This document shows positions 27,591-36,100 of a stretch of 42,551 nucleotides of DNA, piece after piece. The notes beneath the pieces are model-generated. The model worked only from the letters and a program-made list of their open reading frames with translations, was not told the origin of the DNA and searched no databases. Within the stretch, counting starts at the first letter, position 1. The number at the start of each line of letters is the position of its first letter. This stretch comes from Candidatus Hydrogenedentota bacterium (GTDB taxonomy: Bacteria; Hydrogenedentota; Hydrogenedentia; Hydrogenedentales; JAEUWI01). Position numbers and translations under genes: made by a program. The stretch is from positions 1 through 42,551 of the forward strand of contig JACPGE010000118.1 of assembly GCA_016182605.1 (NCBI GenBank). The letters run 5' to 3'.

Positions 27591-30512
27591 ATGCCCACAT
27601 CCGACCTCACCCTCCTGCACCGCTGGCAAACCCAGCGCGACGCACTCGCGTTCCGCGAGCTGGCAAACCGCCACCTCGCCATGGTCTACGCCACGGCGCT
27701 TCGCATGCTGAGAAGCCCGCACGATGCCGAGGATCTTGCACAGGAGTGTTTCGAGATTCTGGCCACCACCGAACGGGCTCCCGAATCCCACGTGGGCGCC
27801 TGGCTCCACCGCGTGGCCACACGCCGCGCTCTCGACCGCCTCAAAGCAGGCGCGCGCCGCGTCCAGCGCGAACAGGTCTATACCGATGCAACTGCGAAAC
27901 ACGCGGAGCAGCACTGGAACGACCTCTATGACCATATCGATGCGCTCCTCCTCGACTTGCCCGATGAACTGCGTCATCCCCTCGTGGCCCATTTCCTCGA
28001 AGGCAAGAAGCAGTTAGAGGTGGCCCGCGAACTCGGTGTGAGCCGCCAGGCAGTTTCCAAGCGCATTGCCAAGGGCGTCGAAGCCATCCGCGCGGGCCTG
28101 CAGGCCCGGGGCATTAGCACATCGCTAGCCACCCTCACCGCCTTCCTCACCGCCGCCCACGACGCCAGCGCGGCAACACCCCTCGTGCTGCAAACAAGCG
28201 CCGGAAAGATCGCCCTCGCTGGCGCGCCACCCTTGCGAGTGGGACTCGGATCGCTTATGTTCGTGTCCAAGCTTGGGGCCTTTGCCTCTCTGGGGGCCGT
28301 GCTGATTCTGATCGTGTTCACCGCAGGGTTGGTTGCGTGGCGGCCCGCCGCGTCAGTCTTGGGTGCGCACCGTGCTCCGGTGGAGGAAGCGCAGCCCGAG
28401 GCGGCGGAGTTGACCCAGAAAGCCAACGTGGATGAAATCGCGCAGGGGAAAAGCTGGGTTACGCCATTGCTCGATCGCAATACTGGTGCGGCCACAAGTG
28501 GCGTGGAGAACGCGATTCTCCAAGGCTTCACTCCGGCCATCGCAGGCACGGTATCGCTCCCGGATGGCAAGCCTTTTGCCGGTGCGCAGGTCTTCGTGAT
28601 ACAGGTAAAAGCGGACGGCACGGCAGCAGGCGGTCCGCCAATAGCAGACGCTGTATTTGCCACGTTCATGCCCACGGATTCCGTCGTTGTGGGTCAGGGC
28701 GATGGCTCGTCTGTCGTGATCGCCGATGAGGCGGGGCGCTTCGAGATCCAGGATCTGGCGCTCTCGGAATACACCCTCAATGCCGGTCCCGCCGGGTCCA
28801 GGACGCGGGTTCTCGGGAATCCGCTGACGCGGGTCAGACTTACTGCGGATCGGCCCCGTGCTGAGGTGGCGTTGCAGTATGGCACAGAAGGCGCCCTCTC
28901 CATTCGGGGCAGAGTCACCGACACGCGGAACCGCCCGGTTACGGATGCCCCCGTTTGGTGTTCCGGCACTACCCTCACGCGCGCCGCAGTGGTCGATAAG
29001 GATGGCAATTTCTCGGTGGACTACTTGCCCGCGGGAACGTTCAGCATTCATGCGGGGCCCTCGTCGAAGCATATCACCGCGAGTGTTCAGGCGAAAGCGG
29101 GGGACATCGATGTTGAGCTTGTGCTGGAGGGTTATGGCACGCTGCAGGGGAAGGTGGTGGATGCCAGGACGGGCCGCGCCCTGAAATCCTTTGAAGTGGG
29201 CTATTGCGGCGGTCACCAGGAAGCTCTGCGGATCGAGGATTTCGTAAACGTGAAGGCCTTTCGCGATCCAGCGGGCAAGTTCAGCCGTGATGAGGTATAC
29301 CCGGGCGAAATTACCGTGTTTGCCCGCGCAGAGGGATACGAACCCAACTGGACTTGGGCAGAAGTTGGTGAACACGAGCCGGCTTCGGGACTCGTCGTTG
29401 CCCTGGAGCCCGGCGAATCCACTGCCCGCGTTGAAGGAACCGTGGTCGATGAAGACGGGCTTCCTGTGTCCGGCGCGGCCATTCACTTCGGAGGGATCGA
29501 TTGCCGGCCCGGCGATGCTACGCAGGCTGCGGCGTATAGCCGCGCCGACGGGACTTTTGTGATTGAGGAAGCGCCTTCTGCCGCTGTGGAGATCAGCGCT
29601 TTTCATGAGGCCTATGCGCCCGCCGCAGCGTCCATTGAAGCGGAGATGGTGGTGGTGGTGCGGCGCTTTGCAGCGCTGCTGGCGACCGTGTTGGAGGCAG
29701 GCCAGCCCATGGCTCGTGCAAAGCTGCGCATCTCCTACCCGCCTGATATCCGGACCAGTTTATTGCCCAACGAAACGGTGGGCGCCGATGGCACCGCGCT
29801 GCTTCAGCACTTGATACCCAGTCTGGCCACGGTGCGCGTTTTCCATCCCGCAAATAGCGATCGCTCCCTTCTGCGAAAGGTGTCCCTGGAAGCCGGAGAG
29901 ACGACTGCGGAGATCTTTGAGTTTCCCCCCATGGGTGCAGTCTTGATCGGCCGGGTGACCCTCTCCGATGGCGCGGTGGCGGAGGGGCGCGTCTATCTTG
30001 TCATTGAAACGGGAGGAGACACGGAGTACTTCGAAACGGAGATTGAGGCCGATGGGACATACCGTTTTGTGGATCTTCCAGCCGGACTCGCCGCAGTGCG
30101 TGCCACCATTGCGTTGTCCGATCAAGCATGCAGCGCGGGCGCGCCGGGTTTGATCCTGGAGATCGGCCAATCGCTGGAGCAAGACCTGCGGATCGCCGGG
30201 AATGGGAGCCTGGAAGCGCTTGTCAGCCTCGCAGAGGGGAATGCCCGCGCGACTTTGCGGCTCATTGCAGGCCGGCACGACGCCGAATCGGCGGAGCGGC
30301 TGATCAATTCGCTCGAAGGCAGGGTGGCTGAAGTGGCTGTCGTGGATTTGGGTCTGGAACGTAGCGGCCGGATAGACCATATTGCGCCGGGCTCGTATAC
30401 GCTGGTGGCCTGGAAGTATTATCCTGGTGAGCGCGGTCATGTGCATGCCGGCGTGTGGCCGGTGGAGATCGCCGCTGGAAGCACGGTGGCGCTTGAGTTG
30501 GATTGTGGGTAA
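27591..30512 (+). CDS. ECF-type sigma factor fused to a membrane segment and repeated carboxypeptidase-regulatory-like domains
   Basis: This 973-residue chimera starts at ATG 27591 (GGGAAG upstream). Residues 8-80 form sigma region 2 (FRELANRHLAMVYATALRMLRSPHDAEDLAQECF, then WLHRVATRRALDRL). Residues 115-175 form region 4 with its helix-turn-helix (QLEVARELGVSRQAVSKRIAKG). A single membrane helix follows at about 235-252 (LGAVLILIVFTAGLVAW). The remaining ~700 residues contain about five beta-sandwich repeats opening with IAGTVSLPDGKPFAGAQV, IRGRVTDTRNRPVTDAPV, LQGKVVDARTGRALKSFEV, VEGTVVDEDGLPVSGAAI and LIGRVTLSDGAVAEGRV. The sigma part would be cytoplasmic and the repeats outside, so this reads as a one-protein trans-envelope transcription regulator, perhaps released by proteolysis. 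Planctomycete-like bacteria have comparable sigma fusions. Confidence 0.85.
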   Translation: MPTSDLTLLHRWQTQRDALAFRELANRHLAMVYATALRMLRSPHDAEDLAQECFEILATTERAPESHVGAWLHRVATRRALDRLKAGARRVQREQVYTDATAKHAEQHWNDLYDHIDALLLDLPDELRHPLVAHFLEGKKQLEVARELGVSRQAVSKRIAKGVEAIRAGLQARGISTSLATLTAFLTAAHDASAATPLVLQTSAGKIALAGAPPLRVGLGSLMFVSKLGAFASLGAVLILIVFTAGLVAWRPAASVLGAHRAPVEEAQPEAAELTQKANVDEIAQGKSWVTPLLDRNTGAATSGVENAILQGFTPAIAGTVSLPDGKPFAGAQVFVIQVKADGTAAGGPPIADAVFATFMPTDSVVVGQGDGSSVVIADEAGRFEIQDLALSEYTLNAGPAGSRTRVLGNPLTRVRLTADRPRAEVALQYGTEGALSIRGRVTDTRNRPVTDAPVWCSGTTLTRAAVVDKDGNFSVDYLPAGTFSIHAGPSSKHITASVQAKAGDIDVELVLEGYGTLQGKVVDARTGRALKSFEVGYCGGHQEALRIEDFVNVKAFRDPAGKFSRDEVYPGEITVFARAEGYEPNWTWAEVGEHEPASGLVVALEPGESTARVEGTVVDEDGLPVSGAAIHFGGIDCRPGDATQAAAYSRADGTFVIEEAPSAAVEISAFHEAYAPAAASIEAEMVVVVRRFAALLATVLEAGQPMARAKLRISYPPDIRTSLLPNETVGADGTALLQHLIPSLATVRVFHPANSDRSLLRKVSLEAGETTAEIFEFPPMGAVLIGRVTLSDGAVAEGRVYLVIETGGDTEYFETEIEADGTYRFVDLPAGLAAVRATIALSDQACSAGAPGLILEIGQSLEQDLRIAGNGSLEALVSLAEGNARATLRLIAGRHDAESAERLINSLEGRVAEVAVVDLGLERSGRIDHIAPGSYTLVAWKYYPGERGHVHAGVWPVEIAAGSTVALELDCG

Positions 30513-30564
30513 TACGGGATGACGCCGGAACGAACGGCATGAATCAGCGAGGAGAGAAGCCTCC

Positions 30565-30918
30565 ATGTATAAACGTTTGACCCTTCCCGCACGGTCCCTG
30601 CTCGTCGCAGCGATGGTGGGCGCCCTGAGCTGCAACGCCCCGGCGCCGAAGCAACCCGCGCCCGTGGCCCAGCCGGTATCCATGCAGTTGGAGAACGTTA
30701 CCCTGCCGGAAATGGCCGATTTTCTGGATGACAACTATTGCGCCATCGAAATCGACGGTTCCGTGGGCTCCCCGGAGAAGATCATCGTCCCCACGGCCCA
30801 ATATCAGGAGACCCCGCTCGCAACTGTGCTGGATGCCCTGCTTCCGCCGCTTGGGCTGACGTGGCGCTACGATGAGACGAGGAAGTGTGTGGTGATTTCT
30901 GCGGTCGATACAGAGTAA
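30565..30918 (+). CDS. Small lipoprotein with STN-like domain
   Basis: The 117-residue product has a lipoprotein-type signal peptide (SLLVAAMVGALSC, Cys23). The mature part resembles the short STN domain found at the N-termini of secretins and FecA-type TonB receptors: VTLPEMADFLDDNYCAIEI, then ETPLATVLDALLPPLGLTWRYDE and a final VVIS strand. STN domains bind partner proteins, and in FecA they contact the anti-sigma regulator. It begins 52 bases after the sigma-fusion gene on the same strand, with GAGAAG ahead of ATG 30565, so the two are probably co-transcribed and may be signalling partners. The domain call is by pattern only. Confidence 0.75.
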   Translation: MYKRLTLPARSLLVAAMVGALSCNAPAPKQPAPVAQPVSMQLENVTLPEMADFLDDNYCAIEIDGSVGSPEKIIVPTAQYQETPLATVLDALLPPLGLTWRYDETRKCVVISAVDTE

Positions 30919-31062
30919 AAATATTTGCAGTGGCACGTGCGAAGCACCGCGGCCGTTCAACAGTGGACGTTGGCAAGTCCTGTAACGGGCTTGGAATTGG
31001 CGACTTACGACGATGCCCGGCGAGTGAGTATTAAGCCGAGGCACCAGAATCTGAGCCTGGGA

Positions 31063-31091
31063 TTGACAAGACAGCGATGTTCTGAGATGAT
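31063..31091 (+). promoter_or_regulatory. parDE promoter, predicted leaderless start
   Basis: TTGACA (31063-31068) and GATGAT (31086-31091) are 17 bases apart. Transcription would start about seven bases later, at or next to the ATG at 31098, and no ribosome-binding site precedes that ATG. Confidence 0.5.
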
Positions 31092-31097
31092 CTAATC

Positions 31098-31352
31098 ATG
31101 ACTACAGAGCACATAGAACTTGCCGAAGAGCAGGCGGCCTTTGTCCGTGAAGGAATCGAGGCGGGACGTTTTGCGAGCGTGAGCGATGCCGTAAACGCGG
31201 GTTTACATTTGCTGGAAGCGCGTTTCGCAGAAGAGTACAGAAGGCAAGCTGAACTCAAGAAGTTGCTGGACGATGCCGTTGCGGGAGGAATCAGTCCGCG
31301 TAGTGCAGAGGAAATCTGGGCCGCAGCAGAAGCGAATTTCAGTACAGGCTAA
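31098..31352 (+). CDS. parD: ParD-family antitoxin
   Basis: The 84-residue product is a type II antitoxin of the ParD/CC2985 type. It has an N-terminal ribbon-helix-helix-like DNA-binding part (AFVREGIEAGRFASVSDAVNAGLHLLEAR) and a C-terminal acidic, helical toxin-binding tail (LLDDAVAGGISPRSAEEIW). It normally neutralises ParE and represses its own operon. Its stop overlaps the toxin start (TAATG), the classic coupling of such pairs. Confidence 0.9.
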   Translation: MTTEHIELAEEQAAFVREGIEAGRFASVSDAVNAGLHLLEARFAEEYRRQAELKKLLDDAVAGGISPRSAEEIWAAAEANFSTG

Positions 31353-31651
31353 TGTTGCGCGTGCACTTTACCGAAGCTGCCGACGCGGACCTTGAGGCGA
31401 TTGCCAGTTACACGATAGCGCGATTCGGCTTGGAACAAGCTCGACTTTACCGGGATGGTCTATTCAAAGTATTCGATCTAATTTCTGAATTTCCCCAATC
31501 GGGTTCTGAACAAGTTCGGCTTCGGCCCAAATTGCGTCGCCTTGTGCACGATGCGCATGCGATTTATTATGAGATTCGTGACGAGGATATTCTTGTGGTC
31601 AGAATCTTGGGGCGAGGGCAAGACCCGTTGAGCAGCTTCGAGGACGATTGA
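31352..31651 (+). CDS. parE: ParE-family toxin
   Basis: The 99-residue product is a RelE/ParE-superfamily toxin: FTEAADADLEAIASYTIARFGLEQARLY, then FPQSGSEQVRLRPKLRRLVHDAHAIYYEI and VVRILGRGQDP. The conserved basic residues and the C-terminal 'ILGRGQDP' are as in active ParE proteins, which poison DNA gyrase. ATG 31352 overlaps the antitoxin stop by one base. It ends one base before the stop of the convergent enoyl-CoA hydratase gene. Confidence 0.92.
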   Translation: MLRVHFTEAADADLEAIASYTIARFGLEQARLYRDGLFKVFDLISEFPQSGSEQVRLRPKLRRLVHDAHAIYYEIRDEDILVVRILGRGQDPLSSFEDD

Positions 31652-31652
31652 T

Positions 31653-32564
31653 TCACCCCTTAAACGTCGACAGCCCGAAATCGCCAAAGGGCTCGTCGCG
31701 TTCGCGAACGGCTTCCTTGAATCCCTTCTCCATGGCGGTTTTCACGAAGGCGTGGCCCTCGGCGGTGTGGCGGGTGATGCCATCGAAGACGGTGCCGAGG
31801 ATTTGTGTGCTGTGGAGGCCCTGGTTCATCACGGTCTGATTGAGCAGCAGCTTCATCATGATCAACTGGTTGACCGGCATGCGTGCAATGCGGCCAAGCA
31901 GATTCTCGAAGCGTTCGTCGAGCTGCTCCGCCGGGGCGCATTCCGTGGCGAGGCCCCAGGCCACCGCCTCTTCCCCGGAGAGGCAGTCCCCGGTGAAAAG
32001 GAGCCGTTTGGCCTTCTCCAGGCCGATGCGGTGAACCCACAGCGCCGTGGTGGGCGATCCCCAGACCCGCGCGGGGGGATAGCCGATCTTGGCCCGGTCT
32101 TCGATGACCAGCAGGTCGGAGCACAGGGCCATGTCCGTGCCGCCAGCCACGCAGAACTTGTGCACCTTGCAGACCACCGGCTTGTCGCTGTGGAAGAGAC
32201 TCATGAAGCCGCGCACATTGCGGCGCATCATGGCGTAGTCGACCATGGGGTCCCAATTGATGTTGGGTTCGTGATTCGCGCGTTGCACCGCGCTGTCGAG
32301 CGGCGATCCGTCGGGCATCGGGGTGTTGGACTCCGGGCTGGCCTGTTCCGCGAAGAGCCGCAGGTCGTAGCCGCCGCAGAAGCCGGAGCCGTTGCCGGCC
32401 AGGGCGATCACATGCACGGTGGGGTCCAGGTTGGCACGTTCCACGCATTGCGCCAGTTCCACCGGCATGTCCAGGGTGATGGCGTTGCCCGACTCGGGCC
32501 GGTTCAGCGTAATTCGCGCGATGCGCTCCGTCACTTCGTAGGTCATCGTCTGCAACGTGTCCAC
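31653..32564 (-). CDS. Enoyl-CoA hydratase/isomerase family protein (crotonase)
   Basis: The 303-residue protein is a crotonase-fold CoA enzyme. It has ARITLNRPESGNAITLDM at the N-terminus, the oxyanion-hole segment ALAGNGSGFCGGYDLRLF, and a second one in VVCKVHKFCVAGGTDMALCSDLLV, followed by KIGYPPARVWGSP. An insertion of about 35 residues (NTPMPDGSPLDSAVQRANHE...) makes it longer than canonical hydratases. The catalytic Glu positions of classical hydratases are not obviously conserved, so another crotonase reaction is possible. GTG 32564 has GGAGG seven bases upstream. It is divergent from the acyl-CoA synthetase gene, a common pairing in fatty-acid or aromatic acid catabolism. Confidence 0.88.
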   Translation of the reverse strand: MDTLQTMTYEVTERIARITLNRPESGNAITLDMPVELAQCVERANLDPTVHVIALAGNGSGFCGGYDLRLFAEQASPESNTPMPDGSPLDSAVQRANHEPNINWDPMVDYAMMRRNVRGFMSLFHSDKPVVCKVHKFCVAGGTDMALCSDLLVIEDRAKIGYPPARVWGSPTTALWVHRIGLEKAKRLLFTGDCLSGEEAVAWGLATECAPAEQLDERFENLLGRIARMPVNQLIMMKLLLNQTVMNQGLHSTQILGTVFDGITRHTAEGHAFVKTAMEKGFKEAVRERDEPFGDFGLSTFKG

Positions 32565-32667
32565 AGCCCATCCTCCGCAGTTTCGATTGCCTGATTTCCG
32601 CGGGGTTGAACCCGGTTACCGGGTCCCCGCGCTCCCGCTGCACGTGTAATCGGCGGGGAGTCCATTG

Positions 32668-32673
32668 TATAGT
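32668..32673 (+). promoter_or_regulatory. Candidate -10 of the acyl-CoA synthetase gene
   Basis: TATAGT at 32668-32673 lies in the 200-bp divergent spacer, about 90 bases before the synthetase ATG. The -35 region is weak. Confidence 0.35.
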
Positions 32674-32764
32674 GATGCGGTGCGCAATCACACGATCCCG
32701 GGTCCCGGAGATCGTCTTGAAGTCACGAGGCATTGGGCAGTAGAAAACGGAGGAGGTACAGGCC

Positions 32765-34438
32765 ATGCCGGCAGGTCCGTGGGTGGAAGGCAAGACATTC
32801 AGCGACGTGCTCGCAGCGACGGCGCAACGCGTTCCCGGAAATGACGCGCTGGTATTCCCGCAACTTGGCCTCCGGTGGTCCTATGATGAATTGAGGCAGC
32901 GCGTTATTGCGCTTGCAAAGGCCTTTGTGGCGGCGGGCGTTGCGAAGGGCGGCCACGTGGGCATCTGGAGCACAAATTGGCCGGAGTGGGTGCTGGCCCA
33001 GTTTGCCACGGCACACATCGGCGCGGTGCTGGTCAATGTCAATCCCGCGTACCGCACGCAGGAACTCGCGTACATCTTGAAGCAGGCCGATCTGCACACG
33101 CTGCTCCTGGTCGACCAGTTCAAAGACAGCAACTACGAATCCATGATATGCGAACTGGTACCGGAGCTTGCGGCTTCTGGCGCGATCGCAAACCCGGACT
33201 ATCCCCAGTTGCGGAATGTGGTCAGCATAAAGTCCACGGCGCCGGCGCCGGGTATCCAGCCGTGGCCGGCCTTTCTGGCGCTGGGCGAGGCGGTGAGCGA
33301 TGCGGAACTGGAGCGGATTCGCGCCGTCACCGCTCCCGGCGATCCTGTGAACATACAGTATACCTCCGGTACGACGGGCGCGCCCAAGGGCGCCATGCTT
33401 TCCCATCGCAACCTGCTGTTGAACGCCTATTACGGCGGCCAGTGCATGCATTACACGGAAAACGATCGCGTCTGCATTCCCGTGCCTTTTTACCACTGCT
33501 TCGGGTGTGTGCTCGGCAACCTCATGTGCGTGGTCTACGGCGCCGCCATGATCATTCCGGCGGAGTCCTTCGATCCGGATGCGACGCTCGATGCCGTGGC
33601 GGCGGAAAAATGCACTGCCCTGTACGGCGTGCCCACCATGTTCGGCGCGGAGCTGCACAGCCCGCACTTTTCCGAAGACAAGGCGCAAACGCTGCGCACG
33701 GGCATCATGGCGGGCAGCCCCTGCCCCATCGAATTGATGAAGGCCGTGACTTCGAAGATGCATCTTCCTGAGATGACCATCGCGTATGGCCTGACAGAGG
33801 CTTCGCCGGTGATCACGCAATCGTCCACCACCGAGCCCCTGGAGATCCGGGTGAGCACGGTGGGGCGGGTTATCCCGGGGGTGGAAGCGAAATGCGTCGA
33901 TCCCGCCACCGGGGAAAGCATGCCGGACGGCCAACAGGGGGAGTTGTGGGCGCGGGGCCACAACATCATGCTCGGCTACTACAAGAAGCCCGAGGCGACC
34001 GCCGAGGCCATTACAGCAGACGGCTGGCTGCGCACGGGCGATCTGGCCGTGCGGACTCCCTCGGGCCACTTCAAGATAACGGGCCGGAGCAAGGATGTGA
34101 TCATTCGCGGCGGCGAGAATGTCTATCCCCGCGAACTGGAAGAGTATCTACTGAGCCACCCCGCGGTGCGCGATGTGCAGGTGGTGGGTGTGCCCGACGC
34201 GCGTTTTGGCGAGCAGGTCTCCGCGTGGATCGTGGCAAAGGAGGGCGTGGCCGTGACGGAAGACGACATTCGCGGTTTCTGCAAGGGCAAGATCGCCCAC
34301 TACAAGGTGCCTGCGTACATTGTCTTCGTCGAGGAGTATCCGCTCACCGTGACCGGGAAGATTCAGAAGTACCGGCTCCGCGAGATGGCGGTCGAACGCT
34401 TCGGTCTGCATGCGGCCGCGCAGACGCAGACAGCCTGA
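32765..34438 (+). CDS. AMP-forming acyl-CoA synthetase
   Basis: This ANL-superfamily ligase has 557 residues and activates a carboxylic acid as acyl-AMP and then acyl-CoA. Motifs are complete: the P-loop YTSGTTGAPKGAMLSH, the aromatic PFYHCFGCVLGN, IAYGLTEASPV, the hinge-region GWLRTGDLAV and GHFKITGRSKDVIIRGGENVYP, and the C-terminal catalytic Lys in VTGKIQKYRLRE. The sequence style is that of medium- or long-chain fatty-acid ligases. ATG 32765 follows GGAGGT. It is divergent from an enoyl-CoA hydratase gene and followed two bases later by a small zinc-ribbon-like protein gene. Confidence 0.94.
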   Translation: MPAGPWVEGKTFSDVLAATAQRVPGNDALVFPQLGLRWSYDELRQRVIALAKAFVAAGVAKGGHVGIWSTNWPEWVLAQFATAHIGAVLVNVNPAYRTQELAYILKQADLHTLLLVDQFKDSNYESMICELVPELAASGAIANPDYPQLRNVVSIKSTAPAPGIQPWPAFLALGEAVSDAELERIRAVTAPGDPVNIQYTSGTTGAPKGAMLSHRNLLLNAYYGGQCMHYTENDRVCIPVPFYHCFGCVLGNLMCVVYGAAMIIPAESFDPDATLDAVAAEKCTALYGVPTMFGAELHSPHFSEDKAQTLRTGIMAGSPCPIELMKAVTSKMHLPEMTIAYGLTEASPVITQSSTTEPLEIRVSTVGRVIPGVEAKCVDPATGESMPDGQQGELWARGHNIMLGYYKKPEATAEAITADGWLRTGDLAVRTPSGHFKITGRSKDVIIRGGENVYPRELEEYLLSHPAVRDVQVVGVPDARFGEQVSAWIVAKEGVAVTEDDIRGFCKGKIAHYKVPAYIVFVEEYPLTVTGKIQKYRLREMAVERFGLHAAAQTQTA

Positions 34439-34439
34439 G

Positions 34440-34619
34440 ATGAGCCTGCACCCCACGGTGGGCCTGTGCGCAACGTGCATCCACGCCGAACGCATCCCCC
34501 ATCCGCGCGGTGGCAACGACTACTGGAGGTGCCGGAAGGCGGAGGAGGACAAGACGATGCTGAAGTATCCGCGCCTGCCCGTGCTGGCTTGCCCGGCGCA
34601 CGTCACCAAAGAGGAATAG
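34440..34619 (+). CDS. Small conserved CxxC protein
   Basis: The 59-residue product begins MSLHPTVGLCATCIHAERI and ends with YPRLPVLACPAHVTKEE. It carries a CxxC pair (Cys10, Cys13) plus two further cysteines (in YWRCRKAEE and VLACP), enough for one zinc ion. I recall small proteins of this 'PTVGLCATC...RYPRLPVLxCPGY' type as widespread and uncharacterised. It starts one base after the stop of the acyl-CoA synthetase gene, so it is almost certainly co-translated with it. Function unknown. Confidence 0.75.
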   Translation: MSLHPTVGLCATCIHAERIPHPRGGNDYWRCRKAEEDKTMLKYPRLPVLACPAHVTKEE

Positions 34620-34636
34620 CCCGCTCTTCGCCTGGA

Positions 34637-36091
34637 TCAGCCGTTCTTCGGATGCTCGAAACGGGGAAAGAACATGATGGCAATGAAGCCGAGCAGGCCG
34701 AAGACGCCGGCGACAGGACCCGTGTAGAAAACGCCCCAAGGTTCGCTGGGGGACTTGCCGAGGAAGTGCACGAGGAGATTGAAGAGGGCGATGGAGAGCG
34801 TTTGGGAGGCTTTCCAGGCAACGCCGTGGAGCCCGAGAAACAGGGCCTCTTTGCGCTCACCCGTTTGCGCGGCGTCATAGTCGATGATCTCTCCGAGGGC
34901 GGGCACCAGAATGGCATAGAGCAGGCCCTGACCAATACCGCAGAACCCGAAGAGTGCGGCGCCCCAGGCGGTTTTGATGGCGGAGACGGGATCATCGGCG
35001 CCGAGCAGGGCCATCCATTGGGAAAGGGCCGCTCCGGGTGTGCCGGTGTATACGGGCTGCCAGACGGCGGCAACGTAGGTCAAGGGCATCACCAGGGTAA
35101 TGATGCCGATGGCAAGGGCCATTTGCCATTTGATGTGTACATGCGGGGCGATGACCGCGTAAAAGGGCATGGTGAGCATGGCGGTGAGGATGAAGGGGAG
35201 GAGCAGAAAAGTGACGTAGCCTTCATTGCCACCGAGGCCGAGTTCGGCCCAATAGGGCAGGGCATTCTGCAGGGCCAGGTAGCCGATGGTCATGAAGAAA
35301 AAAGCGAAGAAGTAGGAGACAAAGGCGCGGTTCCGGAGCGCGTGTTTCACCTGGTTCAGCGGCGTGGCGTGGCTGCCGCTGGCAGCAGTGGAATCGAAGC
35401 GTTCGCGTATCAGCCATACGGGGAACTGGAAGCACGCCAGTGAAACGAAAGCGAGGACCGTTGCGGCCTTCTGGTAGCCCACCGGGGAAAAGGTCTCTGG
35501 CGGGAGATCGGCGGGGCGGAAAGCCTGGATGAGGACGGGGGGAATGATGCCGGCGACGGCCATGCCGAAAACCATGCCGATGCCCACCCAGGTGCCGATT
35601 TGCGCGCGGGCCTTTTTGGATCGGGCGATTTCCGGACCCAGGGCATTGAGGGGGATCATGGCCACGGTGAAGACGCCCCAATGCAGCGACATGAGGAGAA
35701 GCGCATAGAGGAAATTCAGGTAGGACGTGCCCTGCACGGGAGGAAACCAGAAGGCAATCCCGGTGAAGGTCATGAGGATGGATCCCCAGAAGATAAAGGG
35801 TCTGCGGCGCCCTGCGATACGGGGGAAGCGCCAGCGGGAGGGCACGGTGCGCGTATTGTCGGACCAAATGCCGATGAGGGGATCGGTAATGGCGTCGGTG
35901 ATGCGCCCAAAGGCAAAGACCACGGTGGCCATGATCGCGGTGATGTACAGGGTGCGCCCCACGCCCTCCGTGGGCGTGTAGAAGTAGTTGCCCCATTGCG
36001 CGATGACTTCGCTGGAGATCTGTATGCCGATCATCCCGATACACAGGGCGAAGCCTTCGTACCAGCGAAACTCCCGTGTATCTTCATTCAC
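34637..36091 (-). CDS. GPH-family sugar:cation symporter (MFS)
   Basis: This 484-residue membrane protein has about twelve helices and belongs to the glycoside-pentoside-hexuronide:cation family. Landmarks are FGRITDAITDPLIGIWSDNTRT after helix 2 and IAGRRRPFIFWGS in the first cytoplasmic loop, both diagnostic of GPH transporters. A central loop (RERFDSTAASGSHATPLNQVKHALRNRAF) follows helix 6. It probably imports a sugar or glycoside with sodium or protons. The start is GTG 36091; no better start codon or clear ribosome site was seen. It follows glgC by nine bases on the minus strand, so import and storage-polymer synthesis may be linked. Confidence 0.88.
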   Translation of the reverse strand: MNEDTREFRWYEGFALCIGMIGIQISSEVIAQWGNYFYTPTEGVGRTLYITAIMATVVFAFGRITDAITDPLIGIWSDNTRTVPSRWRFPRIAGRRRPFIFWGSILMTFTGIAFWFPPVQGTSYLNFLYALLLMSLHWGVFTVAMIPLNALGPEIARSKKARAQIGTWVGIGMVFGMAVAGIIPPVLIQAFRPADLPPETFSPVGYQKAATVLAFVSLACFQFPVWLIRERFDSTAASGSHATPLNQVKHALRNRAFVSYFFAFFFMTIGYLALQNALPYWAELGLGGNEGYVTFLLLPFILTAMLTMPFYAVIAPHVHIKWQMALAIGIITLVMPLTYVAAVWQPVYTGTPGAALSQWMALLGADDPVSAIKTAWGAALFGFCGIGQGLLYAILVPALGEIIDYDAAQTGERKEALFLGLHGVAWKASQTLSIALFNLLVHFLGKSPSEPWGVFYTGPVAGVFGLLGFIAIMFFPRFEHPKNG

Positions 36092-36100
36092 GCGCGCGCG

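Noticed and set aside
34466-35443. 325-codon plus-strand frame opposite the GPH symporter
   Set aside because: It reads as Gly/Glu/Asp-rich antisense of a membrane protein and conflicts with the small CxxC gene.
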